DNA of 64,000 nucleotides from positions 17,220-81,219 of IMG/VR virus record IMGVR_UViG_3300042560_001229, one strand, 5' to 3'. Every line of letters starts with the position of its first letter. The first letter of the stretch is position 1. The DNA is from a virus. The notes below the pieces were generated by a model. It saw only the letters and a list, made by a program, of their open reading frames with translations. It ran no database searches and was not told where the DNA came from. The position numbers were made by a program, and so were the translations under genes. This document shows, piece after piece, positions 31,093-39,329 of this stretch.

Positions 31093-33273
31093 ATGTCAAA
31101 CCCAACCGTAACCATTGATCTGCTGGGCAATCTTGCTCCGCTGAATCAGTCACTCGGCAGGGCGCGAGATGCTCTTGGCCGTTTCGTGAAGCAGGGCACT
31201 ATGGGCAGTCGTGCCGGTGGTGGCGGTGGTAGCCGTGGTGTGCAGACTGTCAGCGTGTTTGGAAGCGGAGGCGGTGGCGCTGGCCGAGGCGGTGGAGGAG
31301 GCGGTGGAGCAGGCTCCGATGATGACGGAGGCATGAACCTCGGTGGCCTTATTGGCAAGGCAGGCTCGGCATTGGCTGCACTTTACGCACTCAAGAAGGG
31401 TGTGGACTTTGTTGGTGCAGGCATTTCGCTGAACGCACAGATGGAGGATGCCAAGACTAGCATCGCCACAATGCTGGGCATGTTCGGGGATGATCGTGGA
31501 TTCGGTGATCGCATGAAGGTTGCTGGCGGTGTAGTTGAGGAGATTAGGCAAAAGGGGTTGCTCGCGGAGGCGACGTTCAGTGAGTTGCTTAACACCTACG
31601 GAGCCATTGCAGGCACGGCCATTTCTGCCGGTGTCACGGAGGCGTCTGACCAGATTAACCTGATGGTGGCCGGGTCGCAGGCGTTGAAGGTGCTGAATGG
31701 CGACCAAGCAAACCTCGCCGCAGAGTTGAATCGTGCGTTGTCCGGTCAGTTGAAGACTGGTGACAAGCTGTTGCTCGTGAACGGACTGACCAAGGATGCG
31801 ATGAATAAGGCAATCAAGGAGGGTAACGCCTTGAAGTTCATCATGGAGAAGCTGGCCCCTGTCATTAAGGACGGCAAGGAGGGTCTGACAAATTGGGGGT
31901 CGCAGATAACGCTGTTGAAGGAGAACTGGCAGACTTTTCAATCGGCAGTCGCCGCCCCTATTTTTGACCATGCGAAGAATGCACTGATCTGGATTAACGA
32001 GAAGCTCGGGGTAATCACAGCAGAAGTAAAGGTGTGGGCTGGAACGGTGCAGGGTATCTTTGCCAATGGGGATGCCGGGTCTGTGCTTAGTCTGGCTCTG
32101 CAAATCGGAGCAGCCGATGGCATCGAGTATATGGCTGGCCTGCTCTTTGCGGTGTTCAGTGCCGCAGGTGAGGTTCTTTTGCGCTCGCTGGTTCGTCTTG
32201 GTGATGGTGATTTTTGGGTTGCGGTGGGGGACATCATGGTTGGCTTGGCTAAAGTGTTCCTTGGGACTATGGGAACGGTTGGCGCTTACCTTCTGGATGG
32301 CTTTGCCTCAGCGGTGGACTTTCTTGCAGCCGGGATGATGGTGGCTTCCGGGAAGTTCAAGAATGTGTTCAACTCGGACACGGTTGGTAATGTGATGCTG
32401 TTTGCCGAGACGATGAGGGAAGCCATGCTTAACCCGCTGGCTGAGTTAGGCAAAGGTCTGATGACCGTCGCCAATTACTTTGCCCAAGCCATGAGTTCTG
32501 CGTTGAAGGGGGACTTTTCGGCCATAGGTGCCGTAGCGAAGCCCCTGTATGCGGCACTCAATCCGGTAACTTTCCTCCTTAGCGAAACAGCCAAGAAAGT
32601 GGCATCTGTTGCCAGTGGTGCTAAGGCAGGCATCACCATTGACGAAGCCTTGAAAGAATCCAAGGGAACCGGGAAGGACGTGTTGACGAGCATGGGTATT
32701 GATACCGGGAAGATGAAGGACATTAGCGGTGTCATTGCATCCAGCGGTGTTGAGCAAGCGGCCAAAGGTGCGGCTGCACGTTTGCAGCAGTTGAACGAGG
32801 ACGTGGCGAATCCCATTGTTGACGCATTGACGAACTTCACGAAACCCGACATGATTGACACTTCGGCGCAGGAGAAAGCGTTGAAGGATAAGCTAGATGC
32901 TGCCAAGCCTCTTGAGTTTTTTGGCCCCGAGTGGGATGGGCGCAAGCCGATGACTAAGGCCAAGGAGAATGGCGATGGCGATGGTGACAAGACTGTGGCA
33001 GACAGTCTCGCCTCCATTGGTGGTGGCGGTAATGTGTGGGGCGGTGGCAGCGGCATGTCCGAAGTGCAGGAGCAGACCGCCGCCGTGAAGGAGCAGGTAG
33101 TTGCCGCAGGGCAGCAGACCGTTGCGGTGCAGGCACAGACGACTGCCGTGCAGGAGCAGTCCAGTCACACCAAGATACTGGTGGACGTTATGCGTGACTC
33201 CTATGCTGCGCTGCTGAACATCGTGGAAAATACCAAGAACCGGGGCGGGTTCTCCCTAACCGCATCCGCATAA
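31093..33273 (+). CDS. Tail tape measure protein, 726 aa
   Basis: Sets tail length and aids DNA ejection. The start carries 'LNQSLGRARDALGRFVKQGTMGS' and long Gly runs (~38-76), then helices and hydrophobic segments (~340-440: AGLLFAVFSAAGEVLLRSLV, VGLAKVFLGTMGTVGAYLLDGF), and a coiled-coil end with repeating 'VQEQTAAVKEQVVAAGQQTVAVQAQTTAVQEQ'. At about 0.15 nm per residue a tail near 110 nm is expected. Position right after G/GT fits. Confidence 0.88.
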   Translation: MSNPTVTIDLLGNLAPLNQSLGRARDALGRFVKQGTMGSRAGGGGGSRGVQTVSVFGSGGGGAGRGGGGGGGAGSDDDGGMNLGGLIGKAGSALAALYALKKGVDFVGAGISLNAQMEDAKTSIATMLGMFGDDRGFGDRMKVAGGVVEEIRQKGLLAEATFSELLNTYGAIAGTAISAGVTEASDQINLMVAGSQALKVLNGDQANLAAELNRALSGQLKTGDKLLLVNGLTKDAMNKAIKEGNALKFIMEKLAPVIKDGKEGLTNWGSQITLLKENWQTFQSAVAAPIFDHAKNALIWINEKLGVITAEVKVWAGTVQGIFANGDAGSVLSLALQIGAADGIEYMAGLLFAVFSAAGEVLLRSLVRLGDGDFWVAVGDIMVGLAKVFLGTMGTVGAYLLDGFASAVDFLAAGMMVASGKFKNVFNSDTVGNVMLFAETMREAMLNPLAELGKGLMTVANYFAQAMSSALKGDFSAIGAVAKPLYAALNPVTFLLSETAKKVASVASGAKAGITIDEALKESKGTGKDVLTSMGIDTGKMKDISGVIASSGVEQAAKGAAARLQQLNEDVANPIVDALTNFTKPDMIDTSAQEKALKDKLDAAKPLEFFGPEWDGRKPMTKAKENGDGDGDKTVADSLASIGGGGNVWGGGSGMSEVQEQTAAVKEQVVAAGQQTVAVQAQTTAVQEQSSHTKILVDVMRDSYAALLNIVENTKNRGGFSLTASA

Positions 33274-33276
33274 TTT

Positions 33277-33996
33277 ATGTCAACGCCCATTTGGATAGGA
33301 ACCGACCTTGCTGGCTACTTGCTGGAGGATGTCCCTGCGACCATTGATATTGACGAGTCCGGGGTTGCCAAAGGTTCGTTGACCTTTACATCGAGATACG
33401 ACGGTGCGGTTGGGCTGGTGCTGGCTGTAACCGAGCATCCCACCTACCCGTGGTTGCAGCGAACGACGGCCACGGTAACACGCGAGGAGGGTGATTCGGC
33501 CAAAATCGTGGTGAACTACGAAGGCGTCACACCAAGTCCCGGTGACGAGGAAGTGCCTGCTGAGAGGAAGCAGTATTCGTTGAAGGTGACTGCCGGGAAT
33601 GAACCCATCGAGACGCACCCGCAGTTCTTTGCCATGATTACAAACTTTCGTGCGATCATTGACAAGGAGGATGACAAGTTCAAAGGATTCCCGGCGTATC
33701 TGGACGCGGAGAAGACGCAGAGGAATCCGATGGCTGGGGTCAAGAATTACCTAGTGCCCGGTCTGATTTATGAGGAGAGCTATACCGACCCCGATGGCAA
33801 TGTGGATTTGGGTGCATTATTCGGCACAATGGGGGCAATAAGCGTTCCACCCAGCAGCGGCGTTCTTCCGAACATCCCCGGTAGGAACTGGCTGATGGTT
33901 GGCGGCAGCGTCTCCAAGGTGGGCGATGGGTTGAAGGTGACGCGAAGCTGGCGCATGAGCGGTGACGACGGCTGGAATCCCTCCATCTACCTTTAA
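33277..33996 (+). CDS. Tail-tip region protein, 239 aa
   Basis: Beta-rich (TPIWIGTDLAGYLLEDVPATIDIDESGVAKGSLTFT), with NEPIETHPQFFAMI and a C-terminal 'ISVPPSSGVLPNIPGRNWLMVGGSVSKVGDGLKVTRSWRMSGDDGWNP'. It follows the tape measure, the place of distal tail or baseplate hub proteins. Family not recognised beyond this; the N-terminal part could be a distal-tail-like barrel. Confidence 0.55.
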   Translation: MSTPIWIGTDLAGYLLEDVPATIDIDESGVAKGSLTFTSRYDGAVGLVLAVTEHPTYPWLQRTTATVTREEGDSAKIVVNYEGVTPSPGDEEVPAERKQYSLKVTAGNEPIETHPQFFAMITNFRAIIDKEDDKFKGFPAYLDAEKTQRNPMAGVKNYLVPGLIYEESYTDPDGNVDLGALFGTMGAISVPPSSGVLPNIPGRNWLMVGGSVSKVGDGLKVTRSWRMSGDDGWNPSIYL

Positions 33997-34001
33997 GTGC
34001 C

Positions 34002-34526
34002 GTGAGTATTAAGATGCCAGTGTTCAAGTGCAGTGAGAAGGCGTTGGAAGACGCGCTGAACCTGCTGGCTCGTGGAATTGAAACTGTTGCAAACCGCTCC
34101 ACGATAAACACGGCAGGCGGGCTGCTGTTCAGGCAGGACGAGTCAGGGGTAACTCTGGAGGAGATGCCCGATGAGGACACGTCTGGAAGGCATGACTCGC
34201 CCTACGAGATGGGAACCACGGCTTACGGCAGTGATGACCCCGAGAACCCGACAGCCCGGCCTGCGCTGACGAGCGCCATGACGGACACCGGCATCGTGGG
34301 TATTCAGCCACTCGACTACGTTGGCAGTGACCCGACGTTTGGATTCAATGTGCAGGTAGTGACTCGCAGGATTTTTTACAACCCGGCGTCTGGTGCTTTC
34401 GATGTCCGAATGTTTGTCCGTGACCTTATTTTTGATTCCAAAGGCAGGCTCTACAAGATCACCGCCGAGAAGATAGTGGAGGAGTCCAACATTGTTGGCA
34501 CCGGCAGTAACGGAGGAGGAATATGA
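34002..34526 (+). CDS. Hypothetical tail protein, 174 aa
   Basis: GTG start (MSIKMPVFKCSEKALEDALNLLARGIETVANRS). The 17-bp element encodes IETVAN. Second half is strand-rich (FGFNVQVVTRRIFYNPASGAFDVRMFVRDLIFDSKGRLYKITAE). Probably tail tip; its stop overlaps the glycosyltransferase ATG. Confidence 0.55.
   Translation: MSIKMPVFKCSEKALEDALNLLARGIETVANRSTINTAGGLLFRQDESGVTLEEMPDEDTSGRHDSPYEMGTTAYGSDDPENPTARPALTSAMTDTGIVGIQPLDYVGSDPTFGFNVQVVTRRIFYNPASGAFDVRMFVRDLIFDSKGRLYKITAEKIVEESNIVGTGSNGGGI
34077..34093 (+). repeat. 17-bp element inside a tail gene
   Basis: ATTGAAACTGTTGCAAA, frame GAA-ACT-GTT-GCA (ETVA), a frame different from the LKLLQ copies. Confidence 0.75.
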
Positions 34527-35317
34527 TTGCCCTCTATTCGTGGAAGTATCGGCAGGGGACGTTCTCGTTGAGCAATTCCCGGATATGGACTGCGAGTGTC
34601 CACTACGCCCTTCGAGCAGGGATGAGGCCTGTGCTTGTGGCCGATGAGGTTGGCGTCCGTTACCTTGCAGATGGCTTGAAGCTGCCCTTTGCCGAAGTCC
34701 TGCCGCTGCCCGCCATTCCTGATGAGCTTGTGCATGTGTATGATCTGACCAAGCTGACCGCGTTGCAGATAATTGCGGAGCGGGGAGAGCCTGTGATTCA
34801 CGTTGACCATGATGCCTTCATTCGCCGACCGCTCCCGAAGCGCATTCTGGAGGCTCCCTATGCCGCTGAGTTCAGATACCGCCCAAGTCAGGACGCCGCC
34901 AGTCTGCATGGGTCGCTGCCTGTCCCACGGTTTGCAGGGGATTTGCCAACCGGATTGATGGCAGGAATCATGGGCGGTAATGCCACTGAAAGAATCGTAG
35001 CGGTGTGTCGTGAATCGTTGCGGGTGGCTCTCGACCAACGGAACAGGCGAATGCTGGTTCAGGAGCCAAACGGCTTCCTGCTCTCCACAATCTTCGGTGA
35101 ACTGGCTTTCGGTGAGGCATTCCCTGACGCCGAGGAGTTGCTCCCGAGAGGGCCGTCTGTGCAGGAGGACTACTACAAGGTGGGGTATATGCACGCTGCT
35201 GGCTTGAAGAAGGATGCCGGAACGCGGTGTGAGATGCTGGAGTTTTTCAAGGCCGACATGCCGGAGGTTTTCGCAGCCACGCTTCCCGCCTTCGACTCCT
35301 ACCACACAGGGCGATAG
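34523..35317 (+). CDS. Glycosyltransferase-like protein (GT-A), 264 aa
   Basis: Starts IALYSWKYRQGTFSLSNSRIW and contains VIHVDHDAFIRRPLP with a D95-x-D97 metal/nucleotide-sugar motif after a strand, as in GT-A enzymes (DUF6734-like). Further conserved-looking parts are ETPTGLMAGIMGGN-type loop 'LPTGLMAGIMGGN' and the end 'YYKVGYMHAAGLKKD'. Last gene of the tail block; it may glycosylate a tail or capsid protein, or a host surface sugar. Acceptor and donor unknown. Confidence 0.65.
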   Translation: MIALYSWKYRQGTFSLSNSRIWTASVHYALRAGMRPVLVADEVGVRYLADGLKLPFAEVLPLPAIPDELVHVYDLTKLTALQIIAERGEPVIHVDHDAFIRRPLPKRILEAPYAAEFRYRPSQDAASLHGSLPVPRFAGDLPTGLMAGIMGGNATERIVAVCRESLRVALDQRNRRMLVQEPNGFLLSTIFGELAFGEAFPDAEELLPRGPSVQEDYYKVGYMHAAGLKKDAGTRCEMLEFFKADMPEVFAATLPAFDSYHTGR

Positions 35318-35321
35318 TTGT

Positions 35322-35374
35322 TTTGAAACCGTTGCAAAATTTTCTTTTGACAACGAATCAGTAAGGAGGCAGGC
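35322..35374 (+). promoter_or_regulatory. 17-bp element plus TTGACA promoter (P4)
   Basis: TTTGAAACCGTTGCAAA (35322-35338), 8 bp gap, TTGACA at 35347 with ACGAATCAGT. ATG 35384 is 37 nt downstream and opens ATGAGCAAATCCACC. AAGGAGG occurs in the spacer, too far from the ATG to serve it. Confidence 0.7.
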
Positions 35375-35383
35375 TGGTGGCCT

Positions 35384-35626
35384 ATGAGCAAATCCACCAA
35401 GCAAGTCACGCAGGCCGAGTATCTCGACCATTGCACCCGCGCCAGCCGCACCTTCCATACGCAGGACAGTTCCACCGGAGTTCCCGAATCCCGCTGGCCG
35501 CTGGTCTGCAACTGGTTCGACGGCTACAACGGCAACACACCCATCAATCCGCGTGAGGCTGGCCGCGTCGTCTATCTGGAGGATGGCAGCAAGCAGTGGT
35601 TCATCAATGAGGAGGCGCAGCCGTGA
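35384..35626 (+). CDS. Hypothetical protein, 80 aa
   Basis: Promoter-proximal, MSKSTKQVTQAEYLDHCTRASRTFHTQD; mixed alpha/beta with Trp-rich centre (RWPLVCNWFDGYNG). The stop overlaps the next GTG. No domain recognised. Confidence 0.55.
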   Translation: MSKSTKQVTQAEYLDHCTRASRTFHTQDSSTGVPESRWPLVCNWFDGYNGNTPINPREAGRVVYLEDGSKQWFINEEAQP

Positions 35627-35850
35627 CCATTGCCGAAGCCAAGGCGGATGTTGCCAAGCGGTTGAAGGAACACACGCTTCCCTACCTTCGGCTGCGAGCA
35701 CGAACGGTTGGGTTCTACGGGTTCGGCTACGGCGAGGCGATCTTCGTTGACATCTTCTTCACCACCCCGCCGTCTGCTGGCTGGAAGGAGCGGGTGTTTG
35801 GTGATGTCCCGAAACCCAGCGCCGGAGGCTATATCCCACGAAGCGCATGA
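35623..35850 (+). CDS. Hypothetical protein, 75 aa
   Basis: GTG start in a GTGA overlap. N-terminal helix (TIAEAKADVAKRLKEHTL) then aromatic strands (RTVGFYGFGYGEAIFVDIFF). No domain recognised. Confidence 0.5.
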   Translation: MTIAEAKADVAKRLKEHTLPYLRLRARTVGFYGFGYGEAIFVDIFFTTPPSAGWKERVFGDVPKPSAGGYIPRSA

Positions 35851-36473
35851 ATCCGATTCTCGAAATGTCCAAGCAAGTTGCCTGCCCCAAGTGCGGCGGA
35901 ATCATGGGCAGGATTACCGGAGCGGAGAAGCAGGGCGACCGTAGTGAAGTAGCCTGCCCGCACTGTGGGTGGAGTGGAACAGCGGAAGTCGTCTCGGAGC
36001 GGCTGGAGGTTTTCGAGTGGGGCTTTGACGGCGGTGCCCGCACGGTCATCTGGAACGTGGCCAAGATGCGCCGCTTCCTACTCAAGCACGCGGAGAAGAT
36101 TCCCGTCCATGAAGTGCCGTGGATGCTGGCCGAGAAATGGCTGGAGATGAACGACTTCTCCCCTACCGATGCTGACCCACCATCCGTGGCTGGGGACACG
36201 CCGCTGATCGTCATTGAGCATCCCTCGGCCATCGCGGAAGTCCGCGAGCATTTTGGACTCCTGCCCATTGATGGCTGGCACCGGATGTTCGACGCGGTAA
36301 AGGCGAAGCGAAACCTGCGGGCGTGGATTTGCAAGACCGCGCTGGAGCAGAAGTTTCGGATGCTGGACATCGTGCATGTGGACAACGGCGAGGGTGCTTT
36401 TGCGACGGAGACGCCCACGAACACGCAACTGGAAACGTGGGACAGGCAGGAACCCATTCTGCACCGACCATGA
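35847..36473 (+). CDS. Zinc-ribbon protein, 208 aa
   Basis: N-terminal CPKCG (residues ~13-17) and CPHCG (~37-41) make a four-cysteine zinc ribbon. The rest is helical, with ALEQKFRMLDIVHVDNGEGAF. The ribbon suggests nucleic acid or protein binding; the rest is not recognised. Overlaps both neighbours by 4 nt. Confidence 0.6.
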   Translation: MNPILEMSKQVACPKCGGIMGRITGAEKQGDRSEVACPHCGWSGTAEVVSERLEVFEWGFDGGARTVIWNVAKMRRFLLKHAEKIPVHEVPWMLAEKWLEMNDFSPTDADPPSVAGDTPLIVIEHPSAIAEVREHFGLLPIDGWHRMFDAVKAKRNLRAWICKTALEQKFRMLDIVHVDNGEGAFATETPTNTQLETWDRQEPILHRP

Positions 36474-36742
36474 GCAACTACGTTTCCCGAGCATGGCTGC
36501 AATCCGTGGCCGCAGAGTTCCGCATTCAGATGAGCGGGCTGGAGACGAAGAAGGAACTGACCGCAGCGCGGAAGATCATGGAGTCCTTCATGGCCTGCTG
36601 CTCTTGGCGGAATCCACGGTTCAGTAAGGAGAAGTTTCGAGAGGCGTCCGATTATGATCGCCCTCCGGTCAAGCGAAAGCGCACCCGGCGACCCTCCACC
36701 ATTACTCAAGATCGCAAGCCCCGGCGCATTCTGGAAATTTGA
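36470..36742 (+). CDS. Hypothetical basic protein, 90 aa
   Basis: Helical N-terminus (AWLQSVAAEFRIQMSGLETKKELTAARKI), then a very basic end (RPPVKRKRTRRPSTITQDRKPRRILEI) likely to contact nucleic acid. The TGA stop lies in the 17-bp element at 36738. Confidence 0.55.
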   Translation: MSNYVSRAWLQSVAAEFRIQMSGLETKKELTAARKIMESFMACCSWRNPRFSKEKFREASDYDRPPVKRKRTRRPSTITQDRKPRRILEI

Positions 36743-36790
36743 AACTGTTGCAAAATAAACGATTGACGATAAATCGGTTCTGTAAGAAGT
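36738..36790 (+). promoter_or_regulatory. 17-bp element plus TTGACG promoter (P5)
   Basis: TTTGAAACTGTTGCAAA (36738-36754) supplies the stop of the upstream gene; 8 bp gap; TTGACG at 36763 with ATAAATCGGTTC. The first ATG, 38 nt downstream at 36801, opens a leader peptide. Confidence 0.68.
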
Positions 36791-36800
36791 TGCCGTTCTT

Positions 36801-36836
36801 ATGAAATCCACCCCGCGTCATGCCTTACCGACCTAA
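36801..36836 (+). CDS. Leader peptide MKST-type, 11 aa
   Basis: ATGAAATCCACC start at the promoter's usual start position, reading MKSTPRHALPT then stop. It overlaps the start of the next gene (36820) in another frame, so ribosomes entering at 36801 would have to re-initiate to make that protein. Confidence 0.45.
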   Translation: MKSTPRHALPT

Positions 36837-37275
36837 CGCCCACAATCCAAGTAACGTCCCGCTGGAGCACTGGCAGCAACCCGGCTGGCGGCTGATGGAC
36901 GCCGATGAAGTCGGGAGTCAGTTCACCACCCCGCTGCCCTTCACCCATCGCTGGAGTTCTCTCCGACAAAAATGGATGCGGCGTCGTCACAAGACCGAAA
37001 TGTGGACAGCCTCCTCTCGGAATAACTCGTATCTCACGAAGCTGTCCCGCAACCGCATCCGCGCCCTGCGTGGTCTGCCCCGCGAGCACTTCCCACCGGA
37101 TGTGCCGCCACGCCCCAGCACGTCCCTTGCACACTTGACCATCCCTGCGCCGACGATAGTGCCACCGCATACTCCACCATCGCCAGCGTTTCCGCATGTG
37201 CCTACGCCTGCGCCTCCACCGGAACCCGAGCCACCACTGCAACGCCGGAAACGCATCCGCAAGCTGGAGTGGTAA
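36820..37275 (+). CDS. YRLL-family protein, one module, 151 aa
   Basis: Residues ~20-90 hold one copy of the module (GWRLMDADEVGSQF, W-rich centre, LTKLSRNRIRALRGL) seen twice in the 3402 protein. A Pro-rich linker (~95-135) leads to the tail RRKRIRKLEW, matching the basic tails of its relatives. No AGGAGG upstream; expressed after a leader peptide. Confidence 0.6.
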   Translation: MPYRPNAHNPSNVPLEHWQQPGWRLMDADEVGSQFTTPLPFTHRWSSLRQKWMRRRHKTEMWTASSRNNSYLTKLSRNRIRALRGLPREHFPPDVPPRPSTSLAHLTIPAPTIVPPHTPPSPAFPHVPTPAPPPEPEPPLQRRKRIRKLEW

Positions 37276-37283
37276 CGCTGTGC

Positions 37284-37311
37284 TTGACTACAAATCAGTA
37301 ACCTAGTAAGT
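37284..37311 (+). promoter_or_regulatory. TTGACT promoter (P6), no 17-bp element
   Basis: TTGACT at 37284, spacer ACAAATCAGT, -10 GTAAGT at 37306; ATG 37322 is 38 nt from the first T. Confidence 0.65.
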
Positions 37312-37321
37312 TGTCCACCTT

Positions 37322-38044
37322 ATGAGCAGACCATCCATCCAAACCAAGAAAGGCTACGATATGTTTGAAGTATCGTCAGCATTGCAGAAGTCCATCCGCC
37401 GAGGCATGGAGAAAGAAGCCCTGTATTGGGCGCACGAGTTGGTGCAGTCCAACTACCATAACTACCTTTGGAAGCGGCTGGCCATCGTCGCGGTGGAGGA
37501 CATCGGCCCTGCCGACCCTGATGCCATCGTGCGGGTCATGGCCATGAAGCAGGCGTTTTACGACGAGAAGGAGAACAAGGGTGGTGGCACCCTGTTTTAC
37601 GTGTCGGCGGTGATGCTGATGTGCCGTTCGCACAAGTCGCGCCTGTGGGATTGGGCAACGTGCAGCATGCTGGCTTCCCACAATCGTCGGGCCGAGGACA
37701 TTCCCGACTTCGCCATTGATAAGCACACGCGCAGGGGCAAGATGATGGGTAGGGGACGCGATCACTTTTTGAAGGAGGGCACCAAGCTGCATCCTCACAA
37801 GACCCAACCCGGCGAGGAGGAGTTGAAGCAGGAAACCATGCTGCTGTGGGATGACAAGTCCGAGGCCGAGCACGCCGCCCTTCCTCACAATCACAAAGAT
37901 CGCGCCAAGGGTTCGGTGCCCACCGACTCTGATGAAGGAGTCACCGGACGCTTCCCTATCGGGGCGTCTGATGAAGGCCCAAGGGTGCGGACGAAGAAAC
38001 GCCGCCGCACCGCCGCCGAGGCTGAACTGGACTTCGGCAAATGA
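37322..38044 (+). CDS. RarA/MgsA C-terminal-like protein, 240 aa
   Basis: Residues ~15-150 resemble the C-terminal oligomerisation part of RarA/MgsA (clamp-loader relatives): ALQKSIRRGMEKEALYWAHELVQS, LWKRLAIVAVEDIGPADP, a region that in RarA reads 'K-S-I-R-x-S-D-x-x-A-L-Y-W' and 'A-S-E-D-I-G-x-A-D-P'. The AAA+ ATPase part is absent. The remainder is a charged tail. It could bind the host RarA, or cap forks; inference. Known as a free-standing gene in other phages, from memory. Confidence 0.65.
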   Translation: MSRPSIQTKKGYDMFEVSSALQKSIRRGMEKEALYWAHELVQSNYHNYLWKRLAIVAVEDIGPADPDAIVRVMAMKQAFYDEKENKGGGTLFYVSAVMLMCRSHKSRLWDWATCSMLASHNRRAEDIPDFAIDKHTRRGKMMGRGRDHFLKEGTKLHPHKTQPGEEELKQETMLLWDDKSEAEHAALPHNHKDRAKGSVPTDSDEGVTGRFPIGASDEGPRVRTKKRRRTAAEAELDFGK

Positions 38045-38613
38045 ACCAGACGCCGTGGGTCATCCGCACCGTGGCCGTCAAGGCCACAACTTCTGAGCCG
38101 GTGCCCAAGGCCGACTGGCGCAAGGGCACGGTGCGGCGTTACTCTATGGTAGAGCCGGGTGAGTATAGCATTGTGGAGAAACCCGGCCTCGTCCATCGCA
38201 GCGGTTGGTTCGGCATTGTGAAGGGAGAGAACACGCTAACCCATATCCCTACCGGGAGGGGTTTGAACATTGGCCACCGGCTGAACCATGAGCAGTGCAA
38301 ACGATACGGGGAATGGCTGGCTGAGTTGGAGCCGAATGAGGCGTTCTGGAACCGGAACATGGAGAGTTGGGATGATGAGAAGATAGGCAGGCGCAAACGT
38401 CCCTTTCGTAAGACGCTGACTGACTACCTGTATTGGCTGACCACCGATGACCCCTGCTGTGAGCCAGCAGCCTGTGAGTTCTGCCAAGGCACCGGAGCCG
38501 CTGGCGAGTGGAGCACGAATGTATTTGGCGAATGGGTATGGCAGTGCGTTGGTGTCCCATGCTCACTCTGCAACGGATTGGGTGTAACTCCGGCACACAA
38601 TGAGGGTCTTTAG
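38041..38613 (+). CDS. Protein with two CxxCxGxG zinc motifs, 190 aa
   Basis: CEFCQGTG (~150) and CSLCNGLG (~177) make a DnaJ-like zinc site. The rest has a strand-rich N-terminus with GLVHRSGWFGIVKGENTLTHIPTGRGLNIGH. Possibly a zinc protein binding unfolded proteins or RNA; no closer assignment. Confidence 0.55.
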   Translation: MNQTPWVIRTVAVKATTSEPVPKADWRKGTVRRYSMVEPGEYSIVEKPGLVHRSGWFGIVKGENTLTHIPTGRGLNIGHRLNHEQCKRYGEWLAELEPNEAFWNRNMESWDDEKIGRRKRPFRKTLTDYLYWLTTDDPCCEPAACEFCQGTGAAGEWSTNVFGEWVWQCVGVPCSLCNGLGVTPAHNEGL

Positions 38614-38722
38614 AAGTGAGTTTTCCTTGGCCAAAAAGAGTCCTCCTAGTTGTTTTGGTGGCCTTTCCCACCATCCACCCTCTTGTGAGCGCAAACGATG
38701 GTTTCCAGCGAAATGAGTCTTT
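38614..38722 (+). other. Intergenic leader with AAAC-N4-GTTT repeat
   Basis: No gene. Contains CCAAAA (38631-38636) pairing with TTTTGG (38653-38658), a possible weak hairpin, and 'gcaaacgatggtttccag', a short sequence whose relatives occur at 1202 and 63727, each time upstream of a 17-bp element and promoter. Confidence 0.4.
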
Positions 38723-38774
38723 TTTGCAACTGTTGCAAAATAATCGTTGACGATGAATCGGTTTTGCACTAAGT
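38723..38774 (+). promoter_or_regulatory. 17-bp element plus TTGACG promoter (P7)
   Basis: TTTGCAACTGTTGCAAA (38723-38739), 7 bp gap, TTGACG at 38747 with ATGAATCGGT; -10 CTAAGT at 38769. ATG 38783 is 36 nt downstream, which fixes the start of the next gene. Confidence 0.72.
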
Positions 38775-38782
38775 TCGTGGCC

Positions 38783-39127
38783 ATGAGCAAATACACCCCG
38801 ATCAGTGAAGACCAAATGGATGCCGTATTTCAGCCCGCAAAGGGCTGGACGAAGACCGCCACCCAAAACGGGCACGGCGAGTTCGTGTATCAGTATCGCA
38901 CCAACTTCAACCCGGCCTTCGTCGTGAAGGTCTATTCGTCCGTGTCGGCCAGCCGTCAGGTCAGCCGCAAGGTGGGTCTGGATGCCATCCGGGTCTGCGC
39001 GGTGAACACTGTGACCGACCGTGGCCTTATCAAATCCGCCCGCATCCACCGCACCGCTGGCTGGGAAGCCCGCGTGCGGGAGCGCGTCCTCGCCACCCTC
39101 ACCGCCCTTAAAGCCCGCCGCGCATGA
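38783..39127 (+). CDS. Hypothetical protein, 114 aa
   Basis: MSKYTPISEDQMDAVFQPAKGWTKTATQNGHGEFVYQYRTN. The first ~45 residues form a strand-rich part (with FNPAFVVKVYSSV) and the rest a helical basic part (HRTAGWEARVRERVLATLTALKARRA). Widespread-looking phage orphan; function unknown. Confidence 0.6.
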   Translation: MSKYTPISEDQMDAVFQPAKGWTKTATQNGHGEFVYQYRTNFNPAFVVKVYSSVSASRQVSRKVGLDAIRVCAVNTVTDRGLIKSARIHRTAGWEARVRERVLATLTALKARRA

Positions 39128-39255
39128 AAGACGCAATCTCCAAGCAAGTCGGCCCGCCCTACTCCACCAGCCGCTCGTTCGAGAAGGCCATGAAGAAGCG
39201 CACCCATAAGAAACGCCGTCAGGAAGGCCGCAAAGCCTGCACGAAAAATCTCTGA
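39124..39255 (+). CDS. Basic small protein, 43 aa
   Basis: ATGA overlap start; MKDAISKQVGPPYSTSRSFEKAMKKRTHKKRRQEGRKA, very basic end likely to bind nucleic acid. Stop is 1 nt before the P8 -35 box. Confidence 0.5.
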   Translation: MKDAISKQVGPPYSTSRSFEKAMKKRTHKKRRQEGRKACTKNL

Positions 39256-39309
39256 TTGACTACGAATCAGTCAGCAGCTACCTTTCCACTTCACCGCAGT
39301 TACAACCGC
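39256..39309 (+). promoter_or_regulatory. TTGACT promoter (P8) with shared 5' leader
   Basis: TTGACT at 39256, ACGAATCAGT in the spacer, -10 CTACCT at 39278. The ATG at 39330 is 74 nt away, and the start of the transcript carries TTCACCGCAGTTACAACCGC (39290-39309), which recurs almost exactly at 42694 before the Ycf35-like gene. Confidence 0.7.
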
Positions 39310-39329
39310 AAACCATAGAAATCGAAGAT

